A stretch of DNA of 59,505 nucleotides, taken from Arenibacter nanhaiticus (GTDB lineage: Bacteria; Bacteroidota; Bacteroidia; Flavobacteriales; Flavobacteriaceae). Of the stretch, positions 48,149 through 57,744 are shown one piece after another. The stretch lies in the NCBI RefSeq assembly GCF_900141935.1, contig NZ_FQYX01000023.1, forward strand, positions 1 to 59,505. Direction: 5' to 3'. The translations under genes were made by a program, and so were the position numbers. Every line of letters begins with the position of its first letter. The stretch's first letter is position 1. Under the pieces are notes generated by a model. The model saw only the letters and a program-made list of their open reading frames with translations. It ran no database searches and was not told the origin of the DNA.

Positions 48149-49948
48149 TTAAGCGATTTTATTACGCTTACGCTCATTTTCTGTCAAGTAAATCTTTCTT
48201 AGACGTAAATGCTTAGGCGTAACCTCTACATATTCATCTTTCTGAATGTATTCAAGAGCTTCTTCCAAAGAGAATTTAATAGCCGGAACTATTTTCGCTT
48301 TATCATCAGCACCTGAAGAACGTACGTTAGAAAGTTTCTTCGTTTTAGTAATGTTCACGGTCATATCGTCTCCTCTAGAGTTTTCACCGATCACCTGTCC
48401 TTCGTAAATATCCTCACCCGGATCAACAAAGAATTTACCTCTATCCTGTAATTTATCAATAGAGTAAGGAATAGCTTTTCCTGTTTCCATAGATACCAAA
48501 GAACCATTTTGTCTTTGAGGAATATCACCTTTCATCGGTTGGTACTCCAAGAATCTGTGAGCCATAATAGCTTCACCTGCAGTTGCGGTCAACAATTGGT
48601 TTCTAAGTCCGATAATCCCACGAGAAGGAATCAAGAATTCACACAACATACGGTCACCTTTAGCTTCCATAGTGGTCATTTCTCCTTTTCTCATAGATAC
48701 CATTTCAACAGCTCTACCAGAAACTTCTTCAGGAAGGTCAATTGTTAAATGTTCAATTGGCTCACATTTAACACCATCAATTTCCTTGATAATTACCTGT
48801 GGCTGTCCAATTTGCAATTCATATCCTTCACGACGCATCGTTTCTATTAAAACCGAAAGGTGCAATACCCCACGACCAAAAACTAAAAACTTATCGGCAC
48901 TATCAGTTTCGTTAACCCTAAGGGCCAAGTTCTTCTCTAGTTCACGCTTTAAACGGTCATTGATATGTCTAGAAGTTACAAATTTACCATCCTTACCAAA
49001 GAAAGGACTATCGTTAATGGTAAACAACATACTCATAGTAGGCTCATCGATAGCAATCGTTTTCAATTGCTCTGGATTTTCGATATCGGCAACGGTATCA
49101 CCAATTTCAAATCCTTCCAATCCAACGATAGCACAGATATCACCAACAGCGACTTCCGTAACTTTTAATCGTCCCAGACCTTCAAAAACATATAATTCCT
49201 TGATCTTAGATTTTACGATAGAACCATCTCTTTTTACCAAAGAAACCTGTTGTCCTTCTTTTAAGCCACCTCTTTGAAGTCTACCAATAGCAATCCTTCC
49301 TGTAAAAGAAGAATAATCCAAAGAAGTAATCAACATTTGTGTATTCCCTTCTTTAGCCTCAAAAGTTGGAATATGCTCAATCACCATATCCAATAAAGGC
49401 TCTAGGCTTTCGGTTTGCACTTTCCAATCATCACTCATCCAATTGTTCTTTGCGGAACCGTATACGGTTGGGAAATCTAACTGCCATTCTTCGGCTCCCA
49501 ATTCGAACATTAGGTCGAATACTTTTTCGTGTACTTCTTCTGGAGTACAGTTTTCTTTATCAACCTTATTCACAACCACACAAGGCTTTAGGCCAAGGTC
49601 GATTGCTTTTTGCAAAACAAAACGTGTTTGCGGCATTGGTCCTTCAAAAGCATCGACCAATAACAATACGCCGTCTGCCATGTTCAATACTCGCTCTACT
49701 TCACCACCGAAATCGGCGTGACCAGGAGTATCGATAATGTTAATTTTTGTGTCCTTGTAGATTACGGAAACGTTTTTAGAAGTAATGGTAATACCTCTTT
49801 CACGTTCTAGGTCGTTATTGTCCAAGATTAAATCTCCTGTGTTTTGATTCTCTCTAAATAACTGACAATGGTACATAATTTTGTCGACCAAAGTGGTTTT
49901 ACCGTGGTCAACGTGGGCGATAATAGCTATATTTTTTGTTGCTGCCAT
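48149..49948 (-). CDS. typA: Translational GTPase TypA/BipA
   Basis: 599 residues, normal length. G1 AHVDHGKTTLVDKI, G2-region RERGITITSKNVSV, G3 DTPGHADFGGEVERVL and G4 NKVDKE are all present. EF-G-like domains III and V follow, then the TypA-specific C-terminal domain ending near TPKHLRLRKIYLTENERKRNK. It associates with ribosomes and helps large-subunit assembly and stress or cold growth. Promoter with exact -7 match lies 42 bp upstream. Confidence 0.97.
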   Translation of the reverse strand: MAATKNIAIIAHVDHGKTTLVDKIMYHCQLFRENQNTGDLILDNNDLERERGITITSKNVSVIYKDTKINIIDTPGHADFGGEVERVLNMADGVLLLVDAFEGPMPQTRFVLQKAIDLGLKPCVVVNKVDKENCTPEEVHEKVFDLMFELGAEEWQLDFPTVYGSAKNNWMSDDWKVQTESLEPLLDMVIEHIPTFEAKEGNTQMLITSLDYSSFTGRIAIGRLQRGGLKEGQQVSLVKRDGSIVKSKIKELYVFEGLGRLKVTEVAVGDICAIVGLEGFEIGDTVADIENPEQLKTIAIDEPTMSMLFTINDSPFFGKDGKFVTSRHINDRLKRELEKNLALRVNETDSADKFLVFGRGVLHLSVLIETMRREGYELQIGQPQVIIKEIDGVKCEPIEHLTIDLPEEVSGRAVEMVSMRKGEMTTMEAKGDRMLCEFLIPSRGIIGLRNQLLTATAGEAIMAHRFLEYQPMKGDIPQRQNGSLVSMETGKAIPYSIDKLQDRGKFFVDPGEDIYEGQVIGENSRGDDMTVNITKTKKLSNVRSSGADDKAKIVPAIKFSLEEALEYIQKDEYVEVTPKHLRLRKIYLTENERKRNKIA

Positions 49949-49989
49949 AAATGATTTTTATTTGCACTTAAGTAACTTAAACGCGGGCG

Positions 49990-49997
49990 CAAAGATA
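49990..49997 (-). promoter_or_regulatory. Bacteroidota -7 promoter element for typA
   Basis: The minus strand reads TATCTTTG (exact TAnnTTTG), 42 bp upstream of the typA start. Confidence 0.65.
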
Positions 49998-50177
49998 CTC
50001 ATTTTTTTTACGCCAACTAGAAAAGCTTTATTTTTCTTATCTATTTGATACTGAATATGTTTAAGGCACTTTATTCTGGTTTAGCGGCCAGTATCTCTCT
50101 AAAACCACTGTTCACCAACAAAGATAAAATACTGTATAACAGGTATTTAAAAGCTTAAGGTTTATTTAACAAAAATA

Positions 50178-50663
50178 CTATTGTTCATCTGCAGAAGGTC
50201 CGTACGTGGCAGGAACCGATTCGCCCAACAAGCGCAGATATACCCCCAATTGTGCTCTATGGTGTGGAAATTGATTCAGGACCATCCCTCGTAAAACCCT
50301 ATATTTAGGCATTTCCATAATAGTTTTTCCTCCTTGGAGCATCTTCCAGTTTTTGTCGAATTCGGTATTGGCTACATGAAGCGATTTTTTGGCCTCTTCA
50401 GCACTTTTTTTCAGGGTGTCGACCATTTCTTGGACACTTTCGTTAATGGGCGGCTTATACTCGTCCATGCTCATTTCGTCCTGAACCATGGTGCCTGTGA
50501 CCCAACTTGGTATTTCGGCCAAATGGCTTCCCAGCTGCTTTATGGACATAGATCTAGGATGGGGACGCCAATCTAATTTATCTTTGGGGATACGTTTTAA
50601 AAACTTTTCGGTGAGCGCTACTTCATGCTCCAATTCGGGTATTAACATTGCTTGAATATCCAT
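50178..50663 (-). CDS. DinB-family protein
   Basis: 161 residues, four-helix DinB fold. Putative metal-binding His residues occur in ELEHEVALTEKFL, LGSHLAEIPSWV and FPHHRAQLGVYLRLLG, matching the three-His pattern of DinB/DUF664 proteins. The family includes thiol-dependent transferases; no substrate can be assigned here. Not the DNA polymerase DinB. It is not in an evident operon. Confidence 0.88.
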   Translation of the reverse strand: MDIQAMLIPELEHEVALTEKFLKRIPKDKLDWRPHPRSMSIKQLGSHLAEIPSWVTGTMVQDEMSMDEYKPPINESVQEMVDTLKKSAEEAKKSLHVANTEFDKNWKMLQGGKTIMEMPKYRVLRGMVLNQFPHHRAQLGVYLRLLGESVPATYGPSADEQ

Positions 50664-50825
50664 GACTTTTTGTTTTAAAAAATTTACCCCTTAATGTACG
50701 AAATTTTAACGTATAAAACACTGATTTACAGCACTCACATCTTGTTGTAAAGTCATAAAAACCAACAGTCTTCCTACCCAGGCTTAATAATTTATAGGGA
50801 GACTATATTCTTCTTGTAAAACCAT

Positions 50826-50833
50826 TATCTTTG
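50826..50833 (+). promoter_or_regulatory. Bacteroidota -7 promoter element for kdsA
   Basis: TATCTTTG (exact TAnnTTTG), 19 bp before the ATG at 50852. It overlaps the earlier TTG at 50831, which excludes that start. Confidence 0.7.
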
Positions 50834-50851
50834 CACGATAAATATCAAGTA

Positions 50852-51670
50852 ATGAAGCTAGACCTTATACCCCAAATAAAACACGCTGATAGCAATAACT
50901 TTTTTTTACTTTGTGGCCCCTGTGCCATCGAAGGCGAAGATATGGCCATGCGCATTGCCGAAAAAGTCGTTAGCATCACCGATAAATTAGGTATCCCTTA
51001 TGTATTTAAAGGAAGTTTTAAGAAGGCTAACCGTAGCCGTGTAGATTCTTTTACCGGGATTGGCGATGAAAAAGCCTTAAAGATCCTAAGAAAAGTTTCA
51101 GAAACGTTTAAAGTTCCTACCGTCACCGATATCCATGAGATAGCCGACGCTTATAAGGCAGCAGAATATGTAGACGTTTTGCAGATTCCCGCATTTTTGG
51201 TGAGACAAACGGACCTGGTCGTTGCAGCCGCTTCGACCGGAAAGGTGGTCAACCTAAAAAAAGGACAGTTTATGAGTCCCGAAAGCATGAAACATGCGGT
51301 ACAAAAAGTAATCGATTCCAATAACCAACAAGTCATGGTTACCGATAGAGGTACTATGTTCGGCTATCAGGATATGATCGTCGACTTTAGAGGTATCCCT
51401 ACCATGAAACAATATGCCCCTGTTGTCCTAGATGTTACTCATTCCCTTCAGCAACCTAACCAGTCTTCTGGAGTTACGGGAGGAAGACCAGAGATGATAG
51501 AAACTATTGCCCGTGCAGGAATAGCAACAGGAGCAGACGGAATTTTTATAGAAACCCATTTTGATCCGGCAAATGCCAAAAGTGACGGTGCTAATATGCT
51601 TCACTTAGATTATTTGGAAAAATTATTGACCAACCTAGTAGCCATACGTAAAACTGTAAATAGTTTATAA
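50852..51670 (+). CDS. kdsA: 3-deoxy-8-phosphooctulonate synthase
   Basis: 272 residues from the ATG at 50852. Condenses phosphoenolpyruvate and arabinose 5-phosphate in LPS core (Kdo) synthesis. GPCAIEGEDMAMRIAEK, FKGSFKKANRSR, TDIHE, QIPAFLVRQTDL, VTDRGTMFGYQDMIVDFRG and DVTHSLQQP are all conserved in KdsA. Its own promoter and a terminator flank it, so it is a single-gene unit. Confidence 0.97.
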   Translation: MKLDLIPQIKHADSNNFFLLCGPCAIEGEDMAMRIAEKVVSITDKLGIPYVFKGSFKKANRSRVDSFTGIGDEKALKILRKVSETFKVPTVTDIHEIADAYKAAEYVDVLQIPAFLVRQTDLVVAAASTGKVVNLKKGQFMSPESMKHAVQKVIDSNNQQVMVTDRGTMFGYQDMIVDFRGIPTMKQYAPVVLDVTHSLQQPNQSSGVTGGRPEMIETIARAGIATGADGIFIETHFDPANAKSDGANMLHLDYLEKLLTNLVAIRKTVNSL

Positions 51671-51709
51671 TTTACAATTAATCGTTAAAGCGTTTTCTTT
51701 AATACATTA

Positions 51710-51743
51710 AAAAATGCCATGCACTCTTTGTATGGCATTTTTT
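51710..51743 (+). terminator. Intrinsic terminator of kdsA
   Basis: An 11-bp stem AAAAATGCCAT / ATGGCATTTTT with an 11-nt loop and a T run. Confidence 0.85.
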
Positions 51744-51899
51744 CATAAATAGCACACTCCTTTGCAGTAAAATATTAATTCCTGCTTCCCTTTTTGGCCC
51801 CAAAAACAAGACTGCTTATCATAAATGCATATCAGTAGTATTTAACTTACATATTTTTTCATATATTTAGAAGACTAATAATCAATATTCTATACTATT

Positions 51900-53837
51900 A
51901 TGAAAAAAACAGCTTCCGTTTTAGCAGTAGGTTTAGCCATGTGCCTTATCGCCTGCAAAAACAATACTTCCAAGGCTGACACCTTTAAAACGATGGGGCT
52001 ACTGCAACTTTCCAATGGCAATCCCAAACCCGGAGATTCCCTGCGAATAAAGTATAATTCCGACACCAAAATAGCCGATATAGAAGCGTTATTTTACTAT
52101 ATGGTACAGGATAAATCGTACCCAAAAGACATTCACTTTAAAGACAACACAAGCAATTTGGAAGCCACCATCCATATTCCAGATTCGGCCACGGCCTTGA
52201 CTTTTCTCTTTAAGAACGATCAAAAAATAGATGATAATAAGGAAGCGGGCTATGTTTTGCCATTATATACGGAAGACCAACAAAGGGTGGTCGGCAGTGG
52301 GGCTAGTATGGGACTGTTCTATTTACAGAGAGCAAAAGCTCACGGCATTGCCACCGTAACAAAAGATTCGGCCTTGACTTTAATACAAAAAGATCTTGAG
52401 CTATATCCCGAGCTAAACAAGGAATGGGAGCTAACCTATATCAGGTACTTGGAGCCGCACAACAAGGAGAAGGCAGAAAAATATATGGAGGCCCGAATTG
52501 CCCATTACAACAGTATACCCACCCCTTCCGAAAAAGAATACAATTCCTTAGTAGGTTTACACCGCTTAAATAAGGACAAGCCAACCCAAGACTCACTAAC
52601 ATCTGTAGTGGCTTCTAAATTTCCCAAGGGTACTTTGGCAAAACAAGAAGCCTATGCGGCATTTTATAAAACCAAGGAGTTAGACGAGAAAAAGGATATA
52701 TTAAAGGCCTATGAAGCTTCTTTTGGCAAAGAAACCAGTGAACGCGATTATATGATGATCGGTATGGCGCAAGAAGCCTTAAAAGCACAGGACTACAAGA
52801 CCGCTTTGGCCTATTTCAACGATTTAAACGATCCTTCCAAGGCTGTGGGCACCCTCAATAATGTTGCCTGGAAATTGGCCGAAAAAGGGGAAAAGCTCGA
52901 TTTTGCTGAAAAACTCTCCAAAAGATCGCTGGATATGGTTTCCGAAAATTTACACCATTTGGAAAAGAAACCTTTTTACTTCAGCAAAAACCAGTATAAA
53001 AAATCTTTAGAGGCCAATTATAAGATGTATGCCGACACCTATGCCCTAATCCTATTTAAACAGGGCAAGGTAAAAGAGGCCATAGCCTACCAAACAAAAG
53101 CTATAGACAAAGGCAAAAGTGCCGATGTAAACGAGCGGTATATCGATTTCCTTATGGCTGACGAACAGTACAGCACTGTGGTGCAGAAGGCCAGCGAATT
53201 TATAAAAAATAACGCGGCCACGGAAAAAACAAAAGAAGCTCTACAGAAATCCTATATGCACATCAACAAGGAAGACCAGGCCGCTAAGGCCAACTTTGCA
53301 ACGCTTCTTACTAACTTGAAAGCTGCTGCAAGAGCCACTACCCTATCCGAAATAAAAGCCAACTTGGTCAGCGAAGAGGCGTATAATTTTAGTTTACAAA
53401 ATTTGGACGGCAAAGAAGTATCCTTGGCGTCTCTGAAAGGAAAAACAGTCATCTTAGATTTTTGGGCCATTTGGTGCGGTCCCTGTAAGGCTTCCTTCCC
53501 GGGAATGCAACAAGCAGTAGATACCTTTAAAGACAATTCGGACGTCGTCTTTTTGTTTGTGAATACCATGGAAAATGGCTCCTTTGACCAAAGAAAGGAC
53601 AAGGCAGACAAGTTTATAAAAGACAACAACTACACTTTTAACGTACTTATCGACCAGCCCGATGCCGAGGGAAGTAGAACCTTTATCACCTCAAAAAACT
53701 ACGATATCAGCGGTATCCCTACCAAAATTATTATTGGTCCCAATGGAAAAATAAGGTACAAATCCGTGGGGTACAATGGCAATAATGCCAAACTGCTGCA
53801 AGAACTAGAACTGCTAGTGGAGGTCTTAAAAAGTTAA
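51900..53837 (+). CDS. TlpA-family thioredoxin-like lipoprotein with a TPR-like helical region
   Basis: 645 residues. Lipobox LIAC gives an acylated Cys at about residue 19. A beta-rich N-terminal segment (about 25-115) is followed by a long helical, TPR-like region (about 160-470). The C-terminal redoxin domain starts near residue 497: VSLASLKGKTVILDFWAIWCGPCKASFPGMQQ carries the WCGPC redox pair, and ISGIPTKIIIGPNGKI has the cis-Pro. It is probably a periplasmic or outer-membrane-anchored thiol-disulfide reductase of the ResA/TlpA group. Partner proteins are unknown. Confidence 0.88.
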   Translation: MKKTASVLAVGLAMCLIACKNNTSKADTFKTMGLLQLSNGNPKPGDSLRIKYNSDTKIADIEALFYYMVQDKSYPKDIHFKDNTSNLEATIHIPDSATALTFLFKNDQKIDDNKEAGYVLPLYTEDQQRVVGSGASMGLFYLQRAKAHGIATVTKDSALTLIQKDLELYPELNKEWELTYIRYLEPHNKEKAEKYMEARIAHYNSIPTPSEKEYNSLVGLHRLNKDKPTQDSLTSVVASKFPKGTLAKQEAYAAFYKTKELDEKKDILKAYEASFGKETSERDYMMIGMAQEALKAQDYKTALAYFNDLNDPSKAVGTLNNVAWKLAEKGEKLDFAEKLSKRSLDMVSENLHHLEKKPFYFSKNQYKKSLEANYKMYADTYALILFKQGKVKEAIAYQTKAIDKGKSADVNERYIDFLMADEQYSTVVQKASEFIKNNAATEKTKEALQKSYMHINKEDQAAKANFATLLTNLKAAARATTLSEIKANLVSEEAYNFSLQNLDGKEVSLASLKGKTVILDFWAIWCGPCKASFPGMQQAVDTFKDNSDVVFLFVNTMENGSFDQRKDKADKFIKDNNYTFNVLIDQPDAEGSRTFITSKNYDISGIPTKIIIGPNGKIRYKSVGYNGNNAKLLQELELLVEVLKS

Positions 53838-53864
53838 CCTTAGGTATAGCCCTGAAAAAATTCA

Positions 53865-53912
53865 AAATCCTAATTGCCTTTCACAACAAAGCAATTAGGA
53901 TTTGTTTTTTTT
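53865..53912 (+). terminator. Intrinsic terminator
   Basis: A 13-bp stem AAATCCTAATTGC / GCAATTAGGATTT with a 13-nt loop, then TGTTTTTTTT. Confidence 0.88.
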
Positions 53913-53956
53913 AATACCCCCTGCTAGTTTCCTTGTAATTCATTTTTCTTATTGTC

Positions 53957-53964
53957 TATATTTG
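53957..53964 (+). promoter_or_regulatory. Bacteroidota -7 promoter element for the sulfatase
   Basis: TATATTTG, exact TAnnTTTG, 27 bp before the ATG at 53991. It lies inside the longer reading frame, which rules out the upstream TTG start. Confidence 0.65.
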
Positions 53965-53990
53965 GTAAGATAAAATTAAAGAAAAGTAGT

Positions 53991-55604
53991 ATGAAAACTA
54001 TCCGAAATTCTATGGTCCTATTAGGGTGTATCTCCCTACTATTTACCGCCTGTAAATCAAACCACAAAAAGGAAATTGGGAAGAAAAAGCCCAATATTAT
54101 TTTTATCATGTCAGACGATCATGCCTATCAGGCCATCAGTGCGTATGATGATAAGCTAATTCAGACCCCTAATATAGATAGGATTGCCAAGGAAGGAATG
54201 CTATTTACCAATGCCAGTGTCACCAATTCTATTTGTGCCCCTTCACGTGCTGTGATCCTTACCGGGAAGCACAGTCATATTAACGGAAAGATAGACAACC
54301 TCTCACCCTTTGATACTACCAATATTACCTTCCCACAAATCCTTCAAAAAGCGGGCTACCAAACGGCCATGTTCGGGAAATTACATTTTGGGAACAACCC
54401 AAAAGGATTTGACGAGTTTAAAATCTTACCGGGACAAGGAGATTACTACAACCCTAAATTCATCACCCAAAAAGGAGATACCACCATTACAGGCTACGTA
54501 ACCGATATTATTACGGACCTTACCCTAGACTGGTTTAAAAACAGAAGGGATACCGAAAAACCTTTTATGCTGATGTATTTACACAAGGCCCCACATAGGT
54601 CTTGGCTACCGGCAAAACGCCATTACACCGAATTTACGGATAAGACCTTCCCGGTTCCGGCTACCTTATTCGAAGATTACAAGGGCAGGGAAGATATCGC
54701 TGGGAGTGCAGAAATGAATATCCTAAAACATATGGGACTTCAATACGACACCAAGGTGTATCCGGAGGTACTTGCCGAATTGGGAATCAAAGACCTTAAC
54801 TACTACAATCCTTTAGCACGTATGACCCCAGAACAAAGGGCAAGCTGGGACAAGGTATACCAACCTATCAACGACGATTTTAAACAACGGTACCCACAAA
54901 TGAACGATTCTACCTTAATGTTGTGGAAATACCAACGCTATATGCAAGATTACTTGGGTACCATTGCTGCCGTTGACGAAAATGTGGGGCGCGTTTTAGA
55001 TTATTTGGACCAGGAAGGCCTGGCCGAAAATACCATGGTAATATACACCTCTGACCAAGGGTTCTACTTAGGGGAACACGGCTGGTTCGACAAGCGTTTT
55101 ATGTACGAGGAATCTTTTAAAACCCCTTTATTGATCAAATGGCCTAATGTTATCACCCCCGGAACTACCGAAGAAGAAATGGTTCAAAACTTGGATTTTG
55201 CCCAAACATTTCTAGAAATTGCCGGGGCTACAGCTCCCGAAGATATGCAAGGAGAAAGTTTGGTCCCTCTTTTAAAGGGAGAAAAAGAGCAATGGGATCG
55301 CGATGCCGTGTACTACCATTACTATGAATATCCGGCAGAACACGCGGTAAAACGTCATTACGGTATTGCAACCAAAGAATATAAATTGATCCATTTTTAT
55401 TACGATGTGGACAAATGGGAATTGTACGATCGACTAAAAGATCCGCAAGAATTGAACAATGTCATCAACGACCCGGCATACGCAGACGTACTTTCAGAAA
55501 TGCAGGAAAAAATGAAGGCGGTACGGATAAAATATAAAGATTCAGATTCCTTGAGCAACGGGTATATCAACCTGTATAAGGAAAAAGGGTGGATCAAGGA
55601 ATAA
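53991..55604 (+). CDS. Formylglycine-dependent sulfatase, lipoprotein
   Basis: 537 residues from ATG 53991 (MKTIRNSMVLLGCISLLFTAC); the Cys ends a lipobox. Type S1 sulfatase: metal-binding Asp pair in IIFIMSDDHAYQ, and the active-site signature SICAPSRAVILTGK, in which Cys is the residue converted to formylglycine. Later DQGFYLGEHGWFDKR completes the metal site. It desulfates sugars in periplasm or at the surface, typical of marine algal-polysaccharide use. Substrate class unknown; no glycoside hydrolases or SusCD are adjacent. Confidence 0.93.
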   Translation: MKTIRNSMVLLGCISLLFTACKSNHKKEIGKKKPNIIFIMSDDHAYQAISAYDDKLIQTPNIDRIAKEGMLFTNASVTNSICAPSRAVILTGKHSHINGKIDNLSPFDTTNITFPQILQKAGYQTAMFGKLHFGNNPKGFDEFKILPGQGDYYNPKFITQKGDTTITGYVTDIITDLTLDWFKNRRDTEKPFMLMYLHKAPHRSWLPAKRHYTEFTDKTFPVPATLFEDYKGREDIAGSAEMNILKHMGLQYDTKVYPEVLAELGIKDLNYYNPLARMTPEQRASWDKVYQPINDDFKQRYPQMNDSTLMLWKYQRYMQDYLGTIAAVDENVGRVLDYLDQEGLAENTMVIYTSDQGFYLGEHGWFDKRFMYEESFKTPLLIKWPNVITPGTTEEEMVQNLDFAQTFLEIAGATAPEDMQGESLVPLLKGEKEQWDRDAVYYHYYEYPAEHAVKRHYGIATKEYKLIHFYYDVDKWELYDRLKDPQELNNVINDPAYADVLSEMQEKMKAVRIKYKDSDSLSNGYINLYKEKGWIKE

Positions 55605-55633
55605 AACCGATCCAACCACATAGCACCATAAGC

Positions 55634-55667
55634 AAGAAGGCTGTCATTTTAGACAGCCTTCTTTTTT
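55634..55667 (+). terminator. Intrinsic terminator of the sulfatase
   Basis: A 12-bp stem AAGAAGGCTGTC / GACAGCCTTCTT, loop ATTTTA, with a T run. Confidence 0.92.
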
Positions 55668-55714
55668 ATAACCCCTTAAGATTTTTAGTAAGATAAATTG
55701 TAGCGCTCTAATTG

Positions 55715-55794
55715 GGGCGTTCCCTCCTTCGTCGGTCGGGCTCTCCGCTATATCCCTTGCTATGCTGCGGGGATGCCGCTGCGATCCCTAACGC
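55715..55794 (+). repeat. Dispersed 80-bp structured repeat, copy 4
   Basis: Begins GGGCGTTCCCTCCTTCGTCG and ends GATCCCTAACGC, between the convergent sulfatase and saccharopine-dehydrogenase-like genes. Confidence 0.85.
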
Positions 55795-55868
55795 AAAAAA
55801 ACTTTCATTTCTACCTAGTATTTGCGGTTAGCGACACACTACAATTGTTCTATATCCGTCGTCCTTTC

Positions 55869-57098
55869 CTAGCTTTCCAGATGTGGCAAATATTTTTCTT
55901 TTCCGTCTACATAGTCCTGTAAATAGGCAAATCGAGGGGTCAGTTTTCCGTTTTTAGTCATCCTTGCCCTTTGTAACACACCGTTTTTATCGCCATCAAA
56001 AAAGGCCGGGATCACATGTTTTAAGAAAGCCTCCCCGAAACCGGTACTAGCATCCCGTGGCAATTCACAGGGTAAGTTGTCTACCGCCATCACCGCTATG
56101 GCTTTGGGGTCCATAAAATCTGTCTCCGATTCCGACAACGGATCATAGCCATAAATAGGATCGGCAATGGTACTAGGCCTGATGGTCGTAGCTACAGGTC
56201 CGTCAATATCGCAACTGACATCGGCAACAACCTTTATGTTAAAATCTGCCGCCTTGGCATCGTCCCTAGTAAATAAATAAGGCGCCCCATCGCCATAAAA
56301 ATGGCCCGCTATATAAAAATCGGTCACCTTGGCAAAACGAAGAAAATCCGATTCGTAGGCTTCGGGCTGATTTAAAAAATGGGCCATATCTCCTTGCTTC
56401 TTGTCCTTGCGTTTATTGTAATCCAAGGGATCAATCTGACAGTATACCGGGTAATCAAAATGAGCTGTCAAATATTCATCCACGCTTACTTCGCGGATAT
56501 CCATGGCATCCAACATTTCCTTGGCGCCGTTCCCTACCCTGCCAGTACCGGTCAACAAGATTTTTATGGTAGGAAGTGCTATATTGTTAAGTTCGTTTAT
56601 CAGGGCATACTGATCTTTTAGGGTTTCTGCCTTGGGTAGTTGAAATAGGTTAAATTTCAGCCCGTAGGCTCTAAATCCGTTATAAGCCCCCACAATACCG
56701 GCATACCTGCCAAAAGCGACCAATCGTTGTCCCTTGGTATTGGTGATCACTTCATGATCGTACAGCTCTATGTTCTTGTCCAAGACAGCCTTTAACAATT
56801 CGCGGTTATAAGACTGCTTTTTAATGGTATGGGAGAAAAAGAAATATTGTTTATTTGGAATCAAATCGGTTATAGGTACTTCCTTGACCCCGATAAGCAC
56901 ATCGCAGCTATCCATTTCCGAGGCAACCTTTATCCCTTTTTCTTCATATTCGGCATCCTTATAAACCCTTATTGGCGAAGGTTCTACAATTACTTGTGCC
57001 CTTGCATAGGTTTCCAACAGTTGTTTACATGCTTCCGGACGCAACACTACCCGTCTGTCTGGTGGATTTTTTCGTTCTCTGATGATTCCGAACTTCAT
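55869..57098 (-). CDS. Saccharopine dehydrogenase-like (alanine dehydrogenase/PNT-fold) protein
   Basis: 409 residues. Start MKFGIIRERKNPPDRRVVL with conserved PEACKQLLE and PSPIRVYKDAEYEEKGI is the AlaDh_PNT N-terminal fold. The NAD-binding motif TGTGRVGNGAKEML is around residues 180-193. Later VVADVSCDIDGPVATTIRPSTI resembles lysine-forming saccharopine dehydrogenases. It may act in a lysine/saccharopine pathway, but no partner gene is present. It is convergent with the sulfatase. Confidence 0.75.
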   Translation of the reverse strand: MKFGIIRERKNPPDRRVVLRPEACKQLLETYARAQVIVEPSPIRVYKDAEYEEKGIKVASEMDSCDVLIGVKEVPITDLIPNKQYFFFSHTIKKQSYNRELLKAVLDKNIELYDHEVITNTKGQRLVAFGRYAGIVGAYNGFRAYGLKFNLFQLPKAETLKDQYALINELNNIALPTIKILLTGTGRVGNGAKEMLDAMDIREVSVDEYLTAHFDYPVYCQIDPLDYNKRKDKKQGDMAHFLNQPEAYESDFLRFAKVTDFYIAGHFYGDGAPYLFTRDDAKAADFNIKVVADVSCDIDGPVATTIRPSTIADPIYGYDPLSESETDFMDPKAIAVMAVDNLPCELPRDASTGFGEAFLKHVIPAFFDGDKNGVLQRARMTKNGKLTPRFAYLQDYVDGKEKYLPHLES

Positions 57099-57195
57099 AT
57101 TTAATGTATTTTTATAACTTTGTTTAGTGGTATCGTTGTAAATGTAACATTTGGCAAGAAGACACGCAAAACTTTTTTTGGAATACTTTTTGCAT

Positions 57196-57203
57196 TACCT
57201 TTG
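57196..57203 (+). promoter_or_regulatory. Bacteroidota -7 promoter element upstream of ssrA
   Basis: TACCTTTG (exact TAnnTTTG). It is about 175 bp before the mature 5' end of tmRNA, so it would give a long precursor leader. A nearer weak candidate, GATCTTTG at about 57320, has one mismatch. Confidence 0.4.
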
Positions 57204-57472
57204 CTGTCGCGTTTGAGGATAGTGCGGCGTATTCGTTGCTCGATCGCAATGGGAAAGGAAGGGATTAAAAAAAACCTTACTACCTTTACAACAAACGCCT
57301 TTACCACGTATAATGGTATTAGATCTTTGAAAAAAATCACTGAGTAGTGAAATCCTGGATTTCCTAACTTATTGAAGGGGCCGACTGGTTTTGACAGCGA
57401 GATCAATTGGAATGTAAGCATGCCGAGCGCTGGGCTACAGCTCGTAAATCTCATTTTCCACACTTTTTAATT

Positions 57473-57502
57473 GGCGAAAATAACTACGCTCTTGCCGCTT
57501 AA
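57473..57502 (+). other. tmRNA tag-peptide frame
   Basis: Codons GGC GAA AAT AAC TAC GCT give GENNYA, continuing LAA and TAA. Tag GENNYALAA, to which tmRNA adds a preceding Ala. Confidence 0.95.
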
Positions 57503-57744
57503 TCTGAATCATAGTAAGATTAGCCTCGTCCCTACAAGGTAGGGAAGCGAGATGTTTCTGGGATGCCCTTGTTGACGGCGACCCAATCAGAAGCACCAGA
57601 AAAGTCGACATAAGGATGTTGTTTCTTTGCCAACATCACGAAAACTGAAAAAGATAAGGATGCATTAGGCCGTTTCTGGTCAGGTGTGTTTCGAAAATCA
57701 AGCAGAAACTAAGCATGTAGAAAGCCTTGTAATTGCTTGTTTGG

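Noticed and set aside
50057-50158. A 33-codon ORF (MFKALYSGLAASISLKPLF...) between typA and the DinB gene
   Set aside because: Very short, no clear promoter, no recognised family; insufficient support, though not excluded.
57101-57463. A 120-codon minus-strand ORF over the start of tmRNA
   Set aside because: It overlaps the tmRNA 5' region and has no recognisable domain. The tmRNA is strongly supported on the plus strand.
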